A DNA stretch of 64,000 bases, from contig NC_092809.1 of the NCBI RefSeq assembly GCF_040954645.1, positions 76,430,435-76,494,434 on the forward strand, written 5' to 3'. The notes under the pieces are model-generated. The model was not told the DNA's origin. It made no database searches and saw nothing but the letters and a program-made list of their open reading frames with translations. This DNA comes from Diabrotica undecimpunctata (taxonomy: Eukaryota; Arthropoda; Insecta; Coleoptera; Chrysomelidae). How positions within the stretch are numbered: position 1 is the stretch's first letter; each line of letters opens with the position of its first letter. A program made the translations under genes and the position numbers. Below, piece by piece: positions 1 to 10,559 of the stretch.

Positions 1-240
1 TAGTAGAGGGGGTATATAAAAACGTAGTCGTTATCGTTAAAAAAGCCGCAGAAGAAGCACTCGGCTATAACACTCAAAGACAAAGTGAAAAACTATGGTG
101 GAACAAAGAAATAGAAGCACTCGTAGAAGAGAAAAAGCAAGCGTATATGAGATGGCTGAGCAGTAAACAACAAAAAAATAGATGATGAATACCTGGAACT
201 AAAATTATGCATTGCGTAATGTCAAAGCAATATGATTATT
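1..240 (+). pseudogene. non-LTR retrotransposon fragment (endonuclease-RT linker)
   Basis: Reading the third base onward gives an open frame for about 60 codons containing KKAAEEALG, a WWNKEIE block and KKQAYMRWL. This pattern lies between the endonuclease and reverse transcriptase of RTE/Jockey-like elements. A TGA interrupts it near 184, and a shifted frame then continues as DDEYLELKLCI. The fragment runs off the left edge of the window, so its 5' extent is unknown. Function is presumably lost. Clade assignment is by motif resemblance only. Confidence 0.6.
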
Positions 241-389
241 ATCATAATTATCATTGTCCTGGCTTAAAAAATCTAAATTAATCTCGTCGATTGAATTTTG
301 TCGTTGATAATTATTAGCTTTATTTTCTATAATTATTGACAAATATCTTTTTTTTTTATTTAAAATTAACGTGTCTCGACAGCTTATGG

Positions 390-800
390 TCATTGACACG
401 GAGACTCTCCTGATGTAAGTGGCAATGGTATAGTATTAATAATTGTTGTGTGTAAATCTAAAGAGCAATAACTACTAGACGTCTGGTATGTAAATGTGGT
501 GTTTGCGTCGTTCAGATCTTCCATGCTAGACTGAAATAATATGGCATTGATTTTGTTCTGAGCCATAATAGCTCGTGCAGTAGATAAAATTTTCAGTTGG
601 CTACTCACAAAAGTTCCAAAAATATCATGTTCATTTTCTTGTGGTGTATAATGCTCACCCGTAGGTGTACTATTTAAATAATTCTTGTAGATGTAGATGG
701 TCGTGATGAACAATTTTCAGAATTTGAAACGTCTTCACTGTTATCACTATTGTCATTATATTATTTTCTTTGGTATTTTCAATGTTACCTTGTGGAATAG
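390..800 (-). pseudogene. MADF/BESS-type accessory protein remnant (Harbinger-like)
   Basis: An open minus-strand frame of 107 codons contains HDIFGTFVSSQLKIL followed by a basic/hydrophobic stretch. This resembles the C-terminal BESS region of MADF-BESS proteins, which PIF/Harbinger elements often encode beside the transposase. A second frame just upstream reads as a Ser/Asp-rich linker (NSDNSEDVSNSENCSSRPST), suggesting a frameshift. A Harbinger transposase C-terminus on the other strand begins about 200 bases away, which fits a two-gene Harbinger element with a deleted middle. The similarity is modest. Confidence 0.4.
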
Positions 801-918
801 TATGACATGGAAGTGATTTAAAAATTGTTTCATATATAATAAACTGGAGAAGTCTTTTAACAGAGGGTGGAGTGATTGTTGCGGATGCCCCATTACCAAT
901 AAAAATATATATTGAAAA

Positions 919-1149
919 ATGTATATGAAATCTTACCCTGGTGACAATTTAACACTGGAACAGAAAGTTTACAACTTACAACTATCGACTATCCACAGCA
1001 AGACGAATAGGGGAAAATGCCTTTGGTATATTGGTAAGCCGATTTCGTGTATTCCAAAAACCAATTGCAACCAATGTAGAGACGACAAAATTGTATTGGC
1101 AGTATGCGCTTTACATAATTGGTTGAGAAAAGAAAATCATTTCATGTGA
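919..1149 (+). pseudogene. PIF/Harbinger transposase C-terminus, frameshifted
   Basis: Two frames must be joined. The first reads NYRLSTARRIGENAFGILV then SRFRVFQKPIATNVET, and the second KIVLAVCALHNWLRK. This is the characteristic end of Harbinger/ALP1-like DDE nucleases (ARR..ENAFGIL, CALHN). At least two 1-nt shifts break it, and the catalytic part upstream is absent. It lies next to the MADF/BESS-like remnant on the opposite strand, so both may come from one Harbinger element. Confidence 0.75.
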
Positions 1150-1400
1150 TCTCAGTGTCCATGTTTTAACTCCATACAGCAGAACCAAACACAAGTTCTT
1201 ATAAATTGGTATCGTAAGTCCACAGAGAGAGGAAAGTGGTTATTAGTAGATTTTTCATCCTGCTGAAGGTTGCTCTTGACATATACACTCTGTTTCAAAT
1301 TTCTATTTGTCGATATTGATCTTGTGTTATTCAACATCCAAGATACCTAAATGTTTTTTTTTGTTCTATTGACTGCTATTTACATGTATATAAACCCATT
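1150..1400 (-). pseudogene. RTE-like reverse transcriptase C-terminal fragment
   Basis: Minus-strand frames read WMLNNTRSIST, then LSVDLRYQFIRTCVWF and MELKHGH. This matches the region after the RT palm in RTE copies elsewhere in the window (MLN..., L.LDLRIR...CYV, E.WTL). Several frameshifts are needed. It abuts the Harbinger remnant, so one probably inserted next to the other. No ends or target duplication were identified. Confidence 0.5.
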
Positions 1401-1970
<570 letters not shown>

Positions 1971-1982
1971 TAAAATAAATAT

Positions 1983-3344
1983 AAATTAAGGATCACTCGA
2001 AGAGTGGTGGGTTTTTCGGTCAAAAAGTGGAGAGAAAAAGGACAAAGAAGGTGGCTACTTCATCTATTTATTAAAGACGTTTATGTGTTCATTACTTAAA
2101 CACCCTAACGCTCTTAATATGAGAACAGACATTAGTAACTTGAGCCAGATTTATCATGCTTAAATTGCAGAATTAGGCTTAATATGTTGTTTACTTTAAA
2201 ATTGCCCCCTAAGGTGTATATTTTATCATATTTTCATATTAAATAATTTCAAATAAAAATAAAATAAAATATATTTTCTTACTTTATTTAACTTAGATTC
2301 ATTCAACTTACATTTTATTGATTATTTTGTCAATGTTACATTTACATATGTAAATAATTGTTTCTGATTAAATAGTTTAATAAAATTTTATAATTAAAAT
2401 TGATTCATAGAATCTTTATTAGTCTCCGTTCCAAATGTTATGAACCTTGGACTGTTGGAAGTTGAATCAATCTTCACCTGTGGCTGGCTATCCAGCCACA
2501 ACGTAGACTATTTTAATATATGATATTTTGGATTGACCTCACTTGTTTGTTCATTGTCTCTCTTAACCAATCACTGGGGGAAAAATGGTGATCTTAACCA
2601 CCTTTTTCTTTCATTTTTTGGTTTTTACTGACAGGTTTGTCACCCAATTTATCATATTCTTTAAATTTACCGCTCTATTGCACTAGAGGTTGGTAATTCG
2701 CCTTGCTGTTCTGTCATATTTTGACCTTAAGGCCACTGTCTTTTCTCGTTGTTTAGCGTGGATTCTACTGGTTGCTTCCATTTAACCGGCAGCGACTAAG
2801 AAGCTAAGAGTGGTAACCTCATTATATTTTTAAATATCACTATATTTCAATCTTAATCAATTTAATAATGTTACCTAAAGTGAAAATTAAATTTTACTAA
2901 TAATATATTGTTGGAAGTATCTTATTATCTTTTTAGTTCTCTACAAATTAATGTTTTTTACTTAAGTTTTTTTACATAATTTTTATATACATGTACAATT
3001 ACCAGATGGTCTTTTGCTGTGCTAAGTTTGGGTTAATTTGTAAACTATATTTAGTTTCAATTAATTGTTTATACAACATAATCTTATTTCCATTGTAGTA
3101 AGCTTCTTTATATATTTAATATCATTGACTGCTACATGTCTTTTTAAGGTAACACACTTATAATAACTTTTCTATGGATGTTTGGTTTTTCATATTGTTC
3201 TTTTTAGATGAACTGATGATGCTTTCTGATTAGAAAGCGAAACGTCTTCAATAAATAGATGAAGTAGCCACCTTCTTTGTCTTTTTTCTCTCCACCTTTT
3301 GACCTTTGACCGAAAAACCCACCACTCTTCGAGTGATCCTTAAT

Positions 3345-3346
<2 letters not shown>
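1983..3346. mobile_element. 1.36-kb inverted-repeat element between TA tracts
   Basis: The first ~97 bases (from ATTAAGGATCACTCG, through GTGGGTTTTTCGGTC, to a TTTATTAAAGACGT end) recur as the reverse complement at about 3244-3346. TA tracts flank both sides. The inner ~1.16 kb is AT-rich with no recognisable coding domain. The right arm carries a hammerhead-like motif just inside it, and the left arm lacks it. This could be a foldback element or two head-to-head Penelope 3' ends. TA-rich flanks hide any target duplication. Confidence 0.75.
3213..3246 (+). ncRNA. hammerhead-ribozyme-like motif
   Basis: CTGATGA is followed by GCTTTC, a TGATTA loop and GAAAGC (a perfect 6-bp stem), then GAAAC and GTC. 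This is the order and core of a type I hammerhead ribozyme with a minimal stem III, as described in Penelope-like elements. The bases TGAA just before the core and TTCA just after the GTC can pair as stem I. One extra T lies between the CTGATGA core and stem II, so activity is uncertain. It sits at the right arm of the 1983-3346 inverted-repeat element. Confidence 0.6.

Positions 3347-3350
<4 letters not shown>

Positions 3351-3422
<72 letters not shown>
3351..3422. repeat. TA dinucleotide tract
   Basis: About 70 bases of TA separating the 1.36-kb inverted-repeat element from the next palindrome. Confidence 0.97.
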
Positions 3423-3423
<1 letters not shown>

Positions 3424-3426
<3 letters not shown>

Positions 3427-3733
3427 TTTTTATGGGTTGGAGTAAATAAAAGGGCCTATTGGTAAACTATTCTTTATGTCAAGCTTTCAATTATGTTTAC
3501 AATCTTTATCAAGAGCTTCTAAAAAATACAAAAAATCTTACAAAGTGAAACTAGAAAAATAAATTTTAACTTACCAAATAAAATTAGCTTTGTTTCTATT
3601 TCTAGTTTCACTTTGTAAGATTTTTTGTATTTTTTTAGAAGCTCTTGATAAAGATTGTAAACACAATTGAAAGCTTGACATAAAGAATAGTTTACCAATA
3701 GCCCCTTTTATTGACTCCAACCCATAAAAAATA
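3424..3733. repeat. 310-bp imperfect palindrome
   Basis: Arms at about 3424-3563 and 3591-3733 are reverse complements over roughly 140 bases with few mismatches. Outer ends read TTTTTTATGGGTTGG and CCAACCCATAAAAAA; inner ends read CAAAGTGAAACTAGAAA and its complement. The spacer is under 30 bases. TA tracts lie on both sides. I find no coding content, and the 63-codon ORF across it is an artefact of the palindrome. Confidence 0.85.
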
Positions 3734-3777
3734 TATTTATATATTTTTTCCAAACGAGTCACAAGTACTTCTTTTTT

Positions 3778-3778
<1 letters not shown>

Positions 3779-3855
<77 letters not shown>
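3779..3855. repeat. TA dinucleotide tract
   Basis: About 75 bases of TA, bordering the palindrome on the left and a PLE 3' region on the right. Confidence 0.97.
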
Positions 3856-3856
<1 letters not shown>

Positions 3857-3899
3857 CTAAAAATTAGTATTTCTTGGGTTTAGGTTCAATAAAATATAT

Positions 3900-4522
3900 T
3901 AAATTTGGGACTAGATTTTATTGTCCATTGAAATCATCGTTTCAGCAGGAAACCCTTGCCTTTGTCAAGATTCTAAAATATACAAGATTAGGAACAAAAA
4001 GTTATTGTAAAATATATAAGACTTACCAAAACGTAAAATAGGACACTGACATTAATGCATTGACAACTAAAAACTGATATCTGATATCTCATGGTTTACT
4101 GTCATTAGTGTATTTATAAGTAATTATATTTATATGGGCGTATCGTTGGAGATATGTTATGACTTTAAGAGATTTTTATGGTGTTATATTTATTAGTATT
4201 TAAATCAGATTGAAATATATTTTATTTAGGTTCTGTGTATCTCTTTTGTCATTGATTGCGTTGGTATTTGTTTTTAGTTCTATTGATTTGTATATCTCCC
4301 TCTTCTTTTTGTTTTGTTCTGGTTTTAAAATTTTGATGTTTTCGAAGTTAAATTTATGGCTTCTTCTCATTTTCAGGTTTTTTGAGCGCAGTGACGTTGT
4401 TCTTGTCATATTTGTGAGAACGAATTCTGGATTGAAGCAGTTGACTGGTTTGCCCGATGTAGATACCTTCACAGTTAATACATGGTATCTCGTAAACAAC
4501 ATGTGATTTTTTTGAGTTATTG

Positions 4523-4575
<53 letters not shown>

Positions 4576-4653
4576 TGATAAATTTCCGCGGTCAGGTAAA
4601 GTTCTCGGGAAGAACCGCATTGAGAATTTGAAACTCGACGTTTCGGCACCCAT
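3900..4653 (-). pseudogene. Penelope-like element 3' end (GIY-YIG endonuclease)
   Basis: On the minus strand, VVYEIPCINCEGIYIGQTSQ and then LLQSRIRSHKYDKN form the GIY-YIG endonuclease of a Penelope-like element. A frameshift near 4354 leads to HKFNFENIKILKPEQN and KREIYKSIELK, the usual end of the protein. The reverse transcriptase is missing: the frame enters a TA tract at 4526-4574 and, beyond it, PLE terminal sequence. Downstream on the minus strand, near 3930-3975, a GGCAAGG...CCTGCTGAAACG segment resembles a decayed hammerhead-like tail. The nuclease is truncated and frameshifted, so inactive. Confidence 0.8.
4526..4574. repeat. TA tract inside PLE sequence
   Basis: About 48 bases of TA between the PLE GIY-YIG frame and PLE terminal sequence. 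Confidence 0.95.
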
Positions 4654-4800
4654 TTTGGAGACTCGGTCTCAATATGCCTACTCCCCTTACTCGTAACGTA
4701 CCAGTATCTTGTCCTGTAGAAATACAAGAACCGTCAAACGGCACTGAGGTCTCAGTCTGCCTACTCCTCAGTGTCGACTGTTACTCGACACTGAAAGAGT
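4575..4800 (-). repeat. PLE terminal-repeat-like sequence
   Basis: Contains TTTCCGCGGTCAGGTAAAG, TTCTCGGGAAGAACCGC and a GAGAATTTGAAACTCGACG stretch, and recurs at 5781-5860. On the minus strand it gives GGGTGCCGAAACGTCGAG, the 3' half of a hammerhead-like core. It lies beside a PLE coding remnant, so it is probably PLE terminal DNA. Confidence 0.5.
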
Positions 4801-5469
4801 GAATAAGTAAAGAAAAAAATATATAGGATAAAATAGAATGAATCATTGTGTCATATCATAAACCATAAAACATAGCTCTAAACTATAAAAGTATATATAA
4901 TTAGTAATTTACTAAATAAAAGAGCCTTACCAAATAGTTAAATTATTATACGTCCTTGCATCTTAAAAGATACTCACCTGGAAAAGAGAAAAAATAATTA
5001 AATCAAATTTTAAATATATCCACGTACAAGTTATATAAATGCAAAAACGTATTCACTTAAAGAAAGAGAAGAAATGTAACTAGAAAAGTAGATCGTTTCT
5101 CATGCTAAAATACTTTTCAAAATGATAGTACAGACATATACTTCGATTTGCATAATTTTAAAATATCCAAACGCTAAATCCAACCAATTTCAAGTTAAAA
5201 ATCGTCCAAAATATAGCAGCAGTAAGCTTATATGAAATACATTGATTTATTCTTCCCTAAACTTGTTAATAAAAAGCGAAAACGGGAAAATCTAATAGCT
5301 TAAGCTGTAGAACCTACGGAGTCGGGTTAAGATTCCTGGCACAGATAGAGGTATTTTGCAAATACCCAAAAGCCCCCGGTCAACTGTTTCTATGAAATGG
5401 TAATCTGTAATATAAGCAGGGTTACTATTATGCGGATGAAGGCTAGTGTACATGCTACAAACTAAATTT
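4801..5469. other. no recognisable gene
   Basis: AT-rich sequence with no domain or repeat boundary that I can support. Confidence 0.6.
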
Positions 5470-5483
5470 ATATATATTATATA

Positions 5484-5562
<79 letters not shown>
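5470..5562. repeat. TA dinucleotide tract
   Basis: About 90 bases of TA with two short interruptions at the left end. Confidence 0.95.
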
Positions 5563-5564
<2 letters not shown>

Positions 5565-5655
5565 GAATCAGAAGTACTTGCTGACAACGTAAGGAAGTAA
5601 ACGTTAAATTGCTGCAAACCCAATATTTAACGTTTACTTATAATAAATAAATTAT
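5563..5655. repeat. short inverted repeat between TA tracts
   Basis: AAGTAAACGTTAAAT and, 15 bases later, ATTTAACGTTTACTT are perfect 15-bp inverted arms. The whole ~90-bp segment has TA tracts on both sides. Confidence 0.8.

Positions 5656-5911
<256 letters not shown>

Positions 5912-5987
<76 letters not shown>
5912..5987. repeat. TA tract with TG tail
   Basis: About 60 bases of TA passing into about 16 bases of TG. Confidence 0.95.
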
Positions 5988-5988
<1 letters not shown>

Positions 5989-7008
5989 GTTTTCCGGGTT
6001 AGACTCCACGTTAAATATTTTTGGATATTTTGAAGATTGTTAGGATTTGTTTCAATTTCTATTGCTTCTCTGATTTCACCTCTTCTTTTAATTTCAATGG
6101 TTCAGATATATTGTATATTCTGTATTTGAGACATGTTGTGCAAGGGACAACGTTTTTTCTGTGTTTTCGATGGCATTTCTATGTTCTTCTCGTCTGACAT
6201 TGATCCTTCGATTGGTCTGTCCGATATACGATTTATCACAGTCCCTACATGGAATCTGGTATACTCCCTAATTTTCTAACGATATTTTTGATGTTGCCGA
6301 TGGTAAAATAGTAGCGATTTTTCTGTTTAAATTAAAATATCGTTTCTATTTCGTGTTTTCTTAGCACTCTTCCTATTTTCTTTGTTGTTCCCTTTACATA
6401 TGGTAGGTTGGTTTTTGCAATCGGTTTTACGTCTGATGTTGGGTCGTTAATTCTTTTGTGAGTATTTTGATCCTTTTCGATGATGCATATTTTATGTTAA
6501 AGGCGTTTTCACAATATGCATTTCTTTATTTTTACGATCTTCATCTGTCAGTCTTTCGGATCTTGTAATCGGAGTTTTGATGACTGAATGTAATGCAGGG
6601 AGATGATGTAAATTAGCTTGTAAATATCTGTCAGTATGTGTGAATTTTCGGTACTGTATTATATCCTATGTGTTCGTCCTCCTTTATCATTAACACATCT
6701 GAAAATGGTAGTTGTTCGTTTTCTTCTAGTTCCGTAATATAATAAATTTTGTTGTTGAAATTGATATGTTCTAAAAATAGTGTAATCCACGTATCTAAGC
6801 CAAAGTTTAGATTTGTGTTTAGCTGTTACTATTGCTCGCTATTTTATTTCTTGCATAAAGAGGTTTGCTATTACCGGTGCCAGTGGTGAACCCAACAGTG
6901 CTCCTTTAACTTATTTATATCTTTGTTCTTTATAGATGAAATATGTGTTATTTAAGAAGTGTTTTGTTACACTTAAAGTATCCTGTGGTATTGGATACTT
7001 TTTACCAG
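5988..7008 (-). pseudogene. Penelope-like element, decayed RT plus GIY-YIG
   Basis: Minus-strand reading gives, in order: a KHFLNNTYFIYKEQRYK block; GALLGSPLAPVIANLFMQEI (RT motif); LRYVDYTIF, where the catalytic YVDD has become YVDY; KPIAKTNLPYVKGTTKKIG and RVLRKHEIETIF (PLE linker); and YIGQTNRRINVRREEHRN (GIY-YIG). At least three frameshifts and several stops separate these blocks. This is the left member of two PLE copies on opposite strands with an RTE scrap between them. It is inactive by sequence. Confidence 0.85.
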
Positions 7009-7010
7009 AT

Positions 7011-7136
7011 ATTACCACATTTATAAAAATTGGAAGACTGCGCTGGATGGGCTACGTAAAACAGATGCAAGAAGATCTAGCACCTAATAAAATCATAATC
7101 GAGGAACCATCGGGAAGACGATATATGGAGTAGGTA
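7011..7136 (+). pseudogene. RTE-like C-terminal fragment
   Basis: GRLRWMGYVKQMQEDLAPNK followed by IIIEEPSGRR matches the C-terminal tail of RTE-like ORFs (LRWMGHV.RM....P.K). Only about 40 codons remain, wedged between two PLE copies. Confidence 0.7.
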
Positions 7137-7159
7137 GAACTAGACAAAAACAGAGCAAA

Positions 7160-8171
7160 TATACAAATAACAGTGCAGGACTTATAATGGGTAATCTTCT
7201 AAGCCCATTGCTGTCAGATATTTTTATGGACCATCTAGAAACAAAGATTTCAAAACATCCCATATTCAAACAAATTTTGTATTGGTGGAGATACGTAGAC
7301 GATGTACTGGTATGTTTTACAGGAACTAACAGACATCTTGACCAATTCTTACTCTTACTCCTGATATGGCTCATAGTCATATTGAATTTACAATAGAAAC
7401 AGTACAGAATCAATCCATAAATTTTCTAGATTTAAAAATTATCAGACTTAAAAACAAACATTCGTTTTCCGTATTTCATAAACGTACCCATACTGACACG
7501 ACCATACACAATTCATCATCCCATCCTACACAACATAAATTGGCTGCCTACCCTAACATGTTACATAGATTAATAGAAATTGCCATGTCAAAAAATAACT
7601 TCCGAGATAGAAATGAGCATCATTAAGCAAATAGCAGGAAACAATGGGTACAACGAACATACAATAAATAAAATTTTAAATCAAAAACTACATAAGAAAG
7701 CCCTGAAATTAATATTTTCACCACCAGAGAAAAACCCAGTACCCACCGCTCGATTACATATACAGGCAAGATATCAACAAAAATAGCCAAACACATAAAA
7801 AAGAAAGGAACACCAGCTTTTAGAACAAACAACAACTTAGGCAAATATATTAAGAACACCAAGAGCCAAAAGAAAAAGCAATTACACAGCGGTGTATACA
7901 AACTTAAATGTGGTGACTGCCCAAAAACTACATCGGTCAAACTGGTAGAACTTTTATAAAACGTATAGCAGAACATAAAAGGGTTTTCAATAATAGAAAA
8001 ACAGACTCTACGTACGCACTTCATCTTCTAGACCATAATCATTCTTTTAATGACGAATTTCAAATTCTTCACATTTAAAATAAAGACCTTAAGCTATCTC
8101 TATTAGAATCGATGGAAATCAACAAATTAAAAAATACAGACATAATTCTGAATGACCAACTTTCTGAATAA
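7160..8171 (+). pseudogene. Penelope-like element, RT palm to GIY-YIG
   Basis: Frames along the plus strand read: GLIMGNLLSPLLSDIFMDHL (RT motif); WWRYVDDVLVCF, with the catalytic YVDD intact; IEFTIETVQNQSINFLDLKI; a connecting region; and YKLKCGDCPK/YIGQTGRTF followed by KRIAEHKRVFNNRKTDSTYA (GIY-YIG). It ends LLESMEINKLKNTDIILNDQ before a stop. Frameshifts occur near 7340-7390, 7590 and 7930. The N-terminal half is missing. The order RT then GIY-YIG is diagnostic for PLEs; which PLE family is not resolved. Confidence 0.88.
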
Positions 8172-8290
8172 GTATAAACACATATCAAACATAGATCATT
8201 TGAGAAAGGCACTCTGGCCGAAAGAGCTGTAGTGTTAATAATAGTATGTGCTAGTTAATAATAAATATTATGGAAGTGTTGACAACAAAA
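8172..8290 (+). repeat. PLE 3' tail with degenerate hammerhead-like hairpin
   Basis: Just after the PLE stop, TTGAGAAAGGCACTCTGG then CCGAAAGAGCTGTAGT (about 8199-8234) has a GGC/GCC stem followed by GAAA, a self-complementary AGCT and GTAGT. The layout resembles PLE hammerheads, but the CTGATGA half is eroded. Confidence 0.4.
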
Positions 8291-8996
8291 GTTTTCTATT
8301 CTGTCAAAAAGTTTATTGTTAGATAAAATAAATTTCCATCAAGTAACGGTCAAATCCATTTAGACCTAAAAACCTTAAAAAAAATTAACTGGAAGCGTAA
8401 AGCCTATAATAGGTCGGAATTCCTGAATATATTTGAACAGGTCAACACCTACAAAAGGTTGTTGTGTTACTGATAATGATAAAAAGTACAAAATAAATAC
8501 ATACATACATAAAATAGGGAGATATTTGCAAATATCTTCCTATCCCTAACACTTTATTCTGTCCTTTTGTTTACCAGTGAACTCAAAATCACAGACACCA
8601 AAGTTTTCTAAAACATTGTAATGTTATAAAAACAATAGTTTTGTCTTTAAATGTTTTTTATTTCGTTTTTATCAAAATAGCCATTCAGTTGTAATGCTCT
8701 TTCAGATATTTTAACAAAAAAATGCATAGACAAAAAAGAAAAACAAAAAAACAACACCTTGGAAAGCACATGCTTCTTTCTAGACGTTTGTATATCCTAT
8801 TGTTTAAATTCACTGGGTAAACAAAATTGGAATAACTATTATTTATTTTCAAATAAACGAATTTAATTTCATTACAATCGCAATATAATGAAATCTTGCT
8901 AACTATAAAATTTGTCTCAAGCTGCATGTAATAATTTTCGACATGCCTATAAAACAAGAGTATGTCATGAATAAAAGGAAGCTCTGAAAAGAACCA
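8291..8996. other. no recognisable gene
   Basis: AT-rich. A short frame near 8370-8450 (INWKRKAYNRSEFLNIF) is open but not assignable. Confidence 0.55.
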
Positions 8997-8999
8997 TAA

Positions 9000-9693
9000 A
9001 GGTCGATTTATACATATCCGTGCCGTGTCCGTTTCGTGTCCGTTCTGTGTCAGTGCCGAGTCCGGGTATTTTTATTGTTATATTTACATACAACCGCGTT
9101 GGAGCAGTGTGCATACCGGATCGAATAGAGAGGAAAACGTTATTACATATTTCTGTGTAAAAGAGAGTTGAAAATATGGCGGCTTGGATAGAAGATCTCA
9201 CCGTGTTGGCATTATTACTTGATAAAGAGGAAGAGCTAGCACAGAAAAGGCAGAAACAAAGAAAATGGAGTGTGCATCTCCTATGTGGAAAAAAAGACAA
9301 ACCGAAGGAGAATGTAAAATATACAGAGAATTTTATTGGATGATGAAACAAAATTTCACGAATATTTTACAATATCGCTGTACACTTATTTCTTTTTTCT
9401 TTAATATATTCTACACAAAACCATAACATACCAACCGCACAATATCTCCTGCTTGTCTGTTGACCAGAACTCGCGTTCACAAAACAATAAAATCGTGTTT
9501 ATAGATTTCCGTGCATTGCCAGTGCCGGAAACAAATATATCGTTTGGGATTAATTTCAGGCCGGCCACGGACGTGCTCATCCGGAGAACGCCAATGTATG
9601 AAAATGTACTTATAAGAGTACATTATTGTTTTTTTTTGCTAGGCATTGTCATAATACGGATCGGATACGGCACGCATATGTATAAGTCGACCT
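9000..9693 (+). mobile_element. PIF/Harbinger deletion derivative with TIRs
   Basis: The ends are inverted repeats: AGGTCGATTTATACATATCC at the left and the complement of AGGTCGACTTATACATATGC at the right, continuing into GTGCCGT. TAA is present on both outer sides (8997-8999 and 9694-9696), the 3-bp duplication typical of Harbinger. The inside reads MAAWIEDLTVLALLL then a Glu/Lys-rich stretch, and in a shifted frame ILLDDETKFHEYFTISLYTY, the N-terminus of a Harbinger DDE transposase. The catalytic domain is absent, so this is a non-autonomous 694-bp remnant. Confidence 0.85.
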
Positions 9694-9696
9694 TAA

Positions 9697-10558
9697 GCTT
9701 AATTTTGGTATTTTGCCTTTCACGGAGACTGATCTATTCATATTGCGTCTTTTCCTAAAGACTAAGGACTTAGGACTAATTTACTTAATGTAAAGGGAAA
9801 CGTTAATACAATCAAGAATTATTACTTTGAGCCAAAACTTTCTCTGATTTAAATTTTGTAATCTTCTTGATTATAGCTTTTGACTATTATTCGCAATAAT
9901 TCTCCCAGAGGACTCATAACCCATTAAATCGTTATTGAAACTGTTACCATTATTAAAATACACGGTGTATCGTAAGAAGAATAGTCTGCATGTGAGACAA
10001 AGAGAGGAATAAGGTACGCTGTGGAGAGATTAGAATAGGAATCGCCTTCTGCGATTTATTAGCCTCTTTCTATAGAAACCGCAAAACGTCTCGTTTCGCC
10101 TTCTTCGCCGATAAATCTCGGCTGAGCAGTAGCGGGTGCGGGATTATTTCCTTTATAGGTTATAGTAATTTCTTCGATATCCCTTATTCGCACAAACAGC
10201 GACAGATCTTGGAATTGAAATAACGGTGGTATTTGAAATAACAATTTCTTTCAGTCAAGATTAATACATAATATTCAGTAAATATCTAAAGAAAGGGTTT
10301 GAAATGTATAAGGTAGTTTATCTCCCATAGTTAGTAGATGGATGACTGAGACTATAATAGTTATTATAGCTCGTCCACACTTGTCGACTTTATCAAACAG
10401 CGATTCGGCATAATTAATTATAAAAATTAAAATCCTAATTTTCGTGACCCAAAAATTACGGGTCCTAGGCACGTACTTAGTCCGCCCTTGCCAGAAGTAT
10501 ACAATAAAAAACAAAACTAAATAAAGATATTAACTATGGTATATATAATAACGGATTT
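9697..10558. other. no recognisable gene
   Basis: Short ORFs only, including 61 minus codons at 10059-10244 with no family resemblance that I can name. Confidence 0.55.
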
Positions 10559-10559
10559 A

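Noticed and set aside
4210..4506. 98-codon plus-strand ORF
   Set aside because: It is the antisense of the PLE GIY-YIG region, and its hydrophobic look comes from the opposite strand's Lys/Asn codons.
4354..4727. ORFs rich in Ile-Tyr repeats here and at 16842-17406, 52266-52469 and 59803-60090
   Set aside because: The repeats are translations of TA microsatellites, not protein genes. Only the flanking PLE or RTE portions are meaningful.
10059..10244. 61-codon minus ORF with an unusual composition
   Set aside because: Too short and no family recognised, so left as unassigned DNA.
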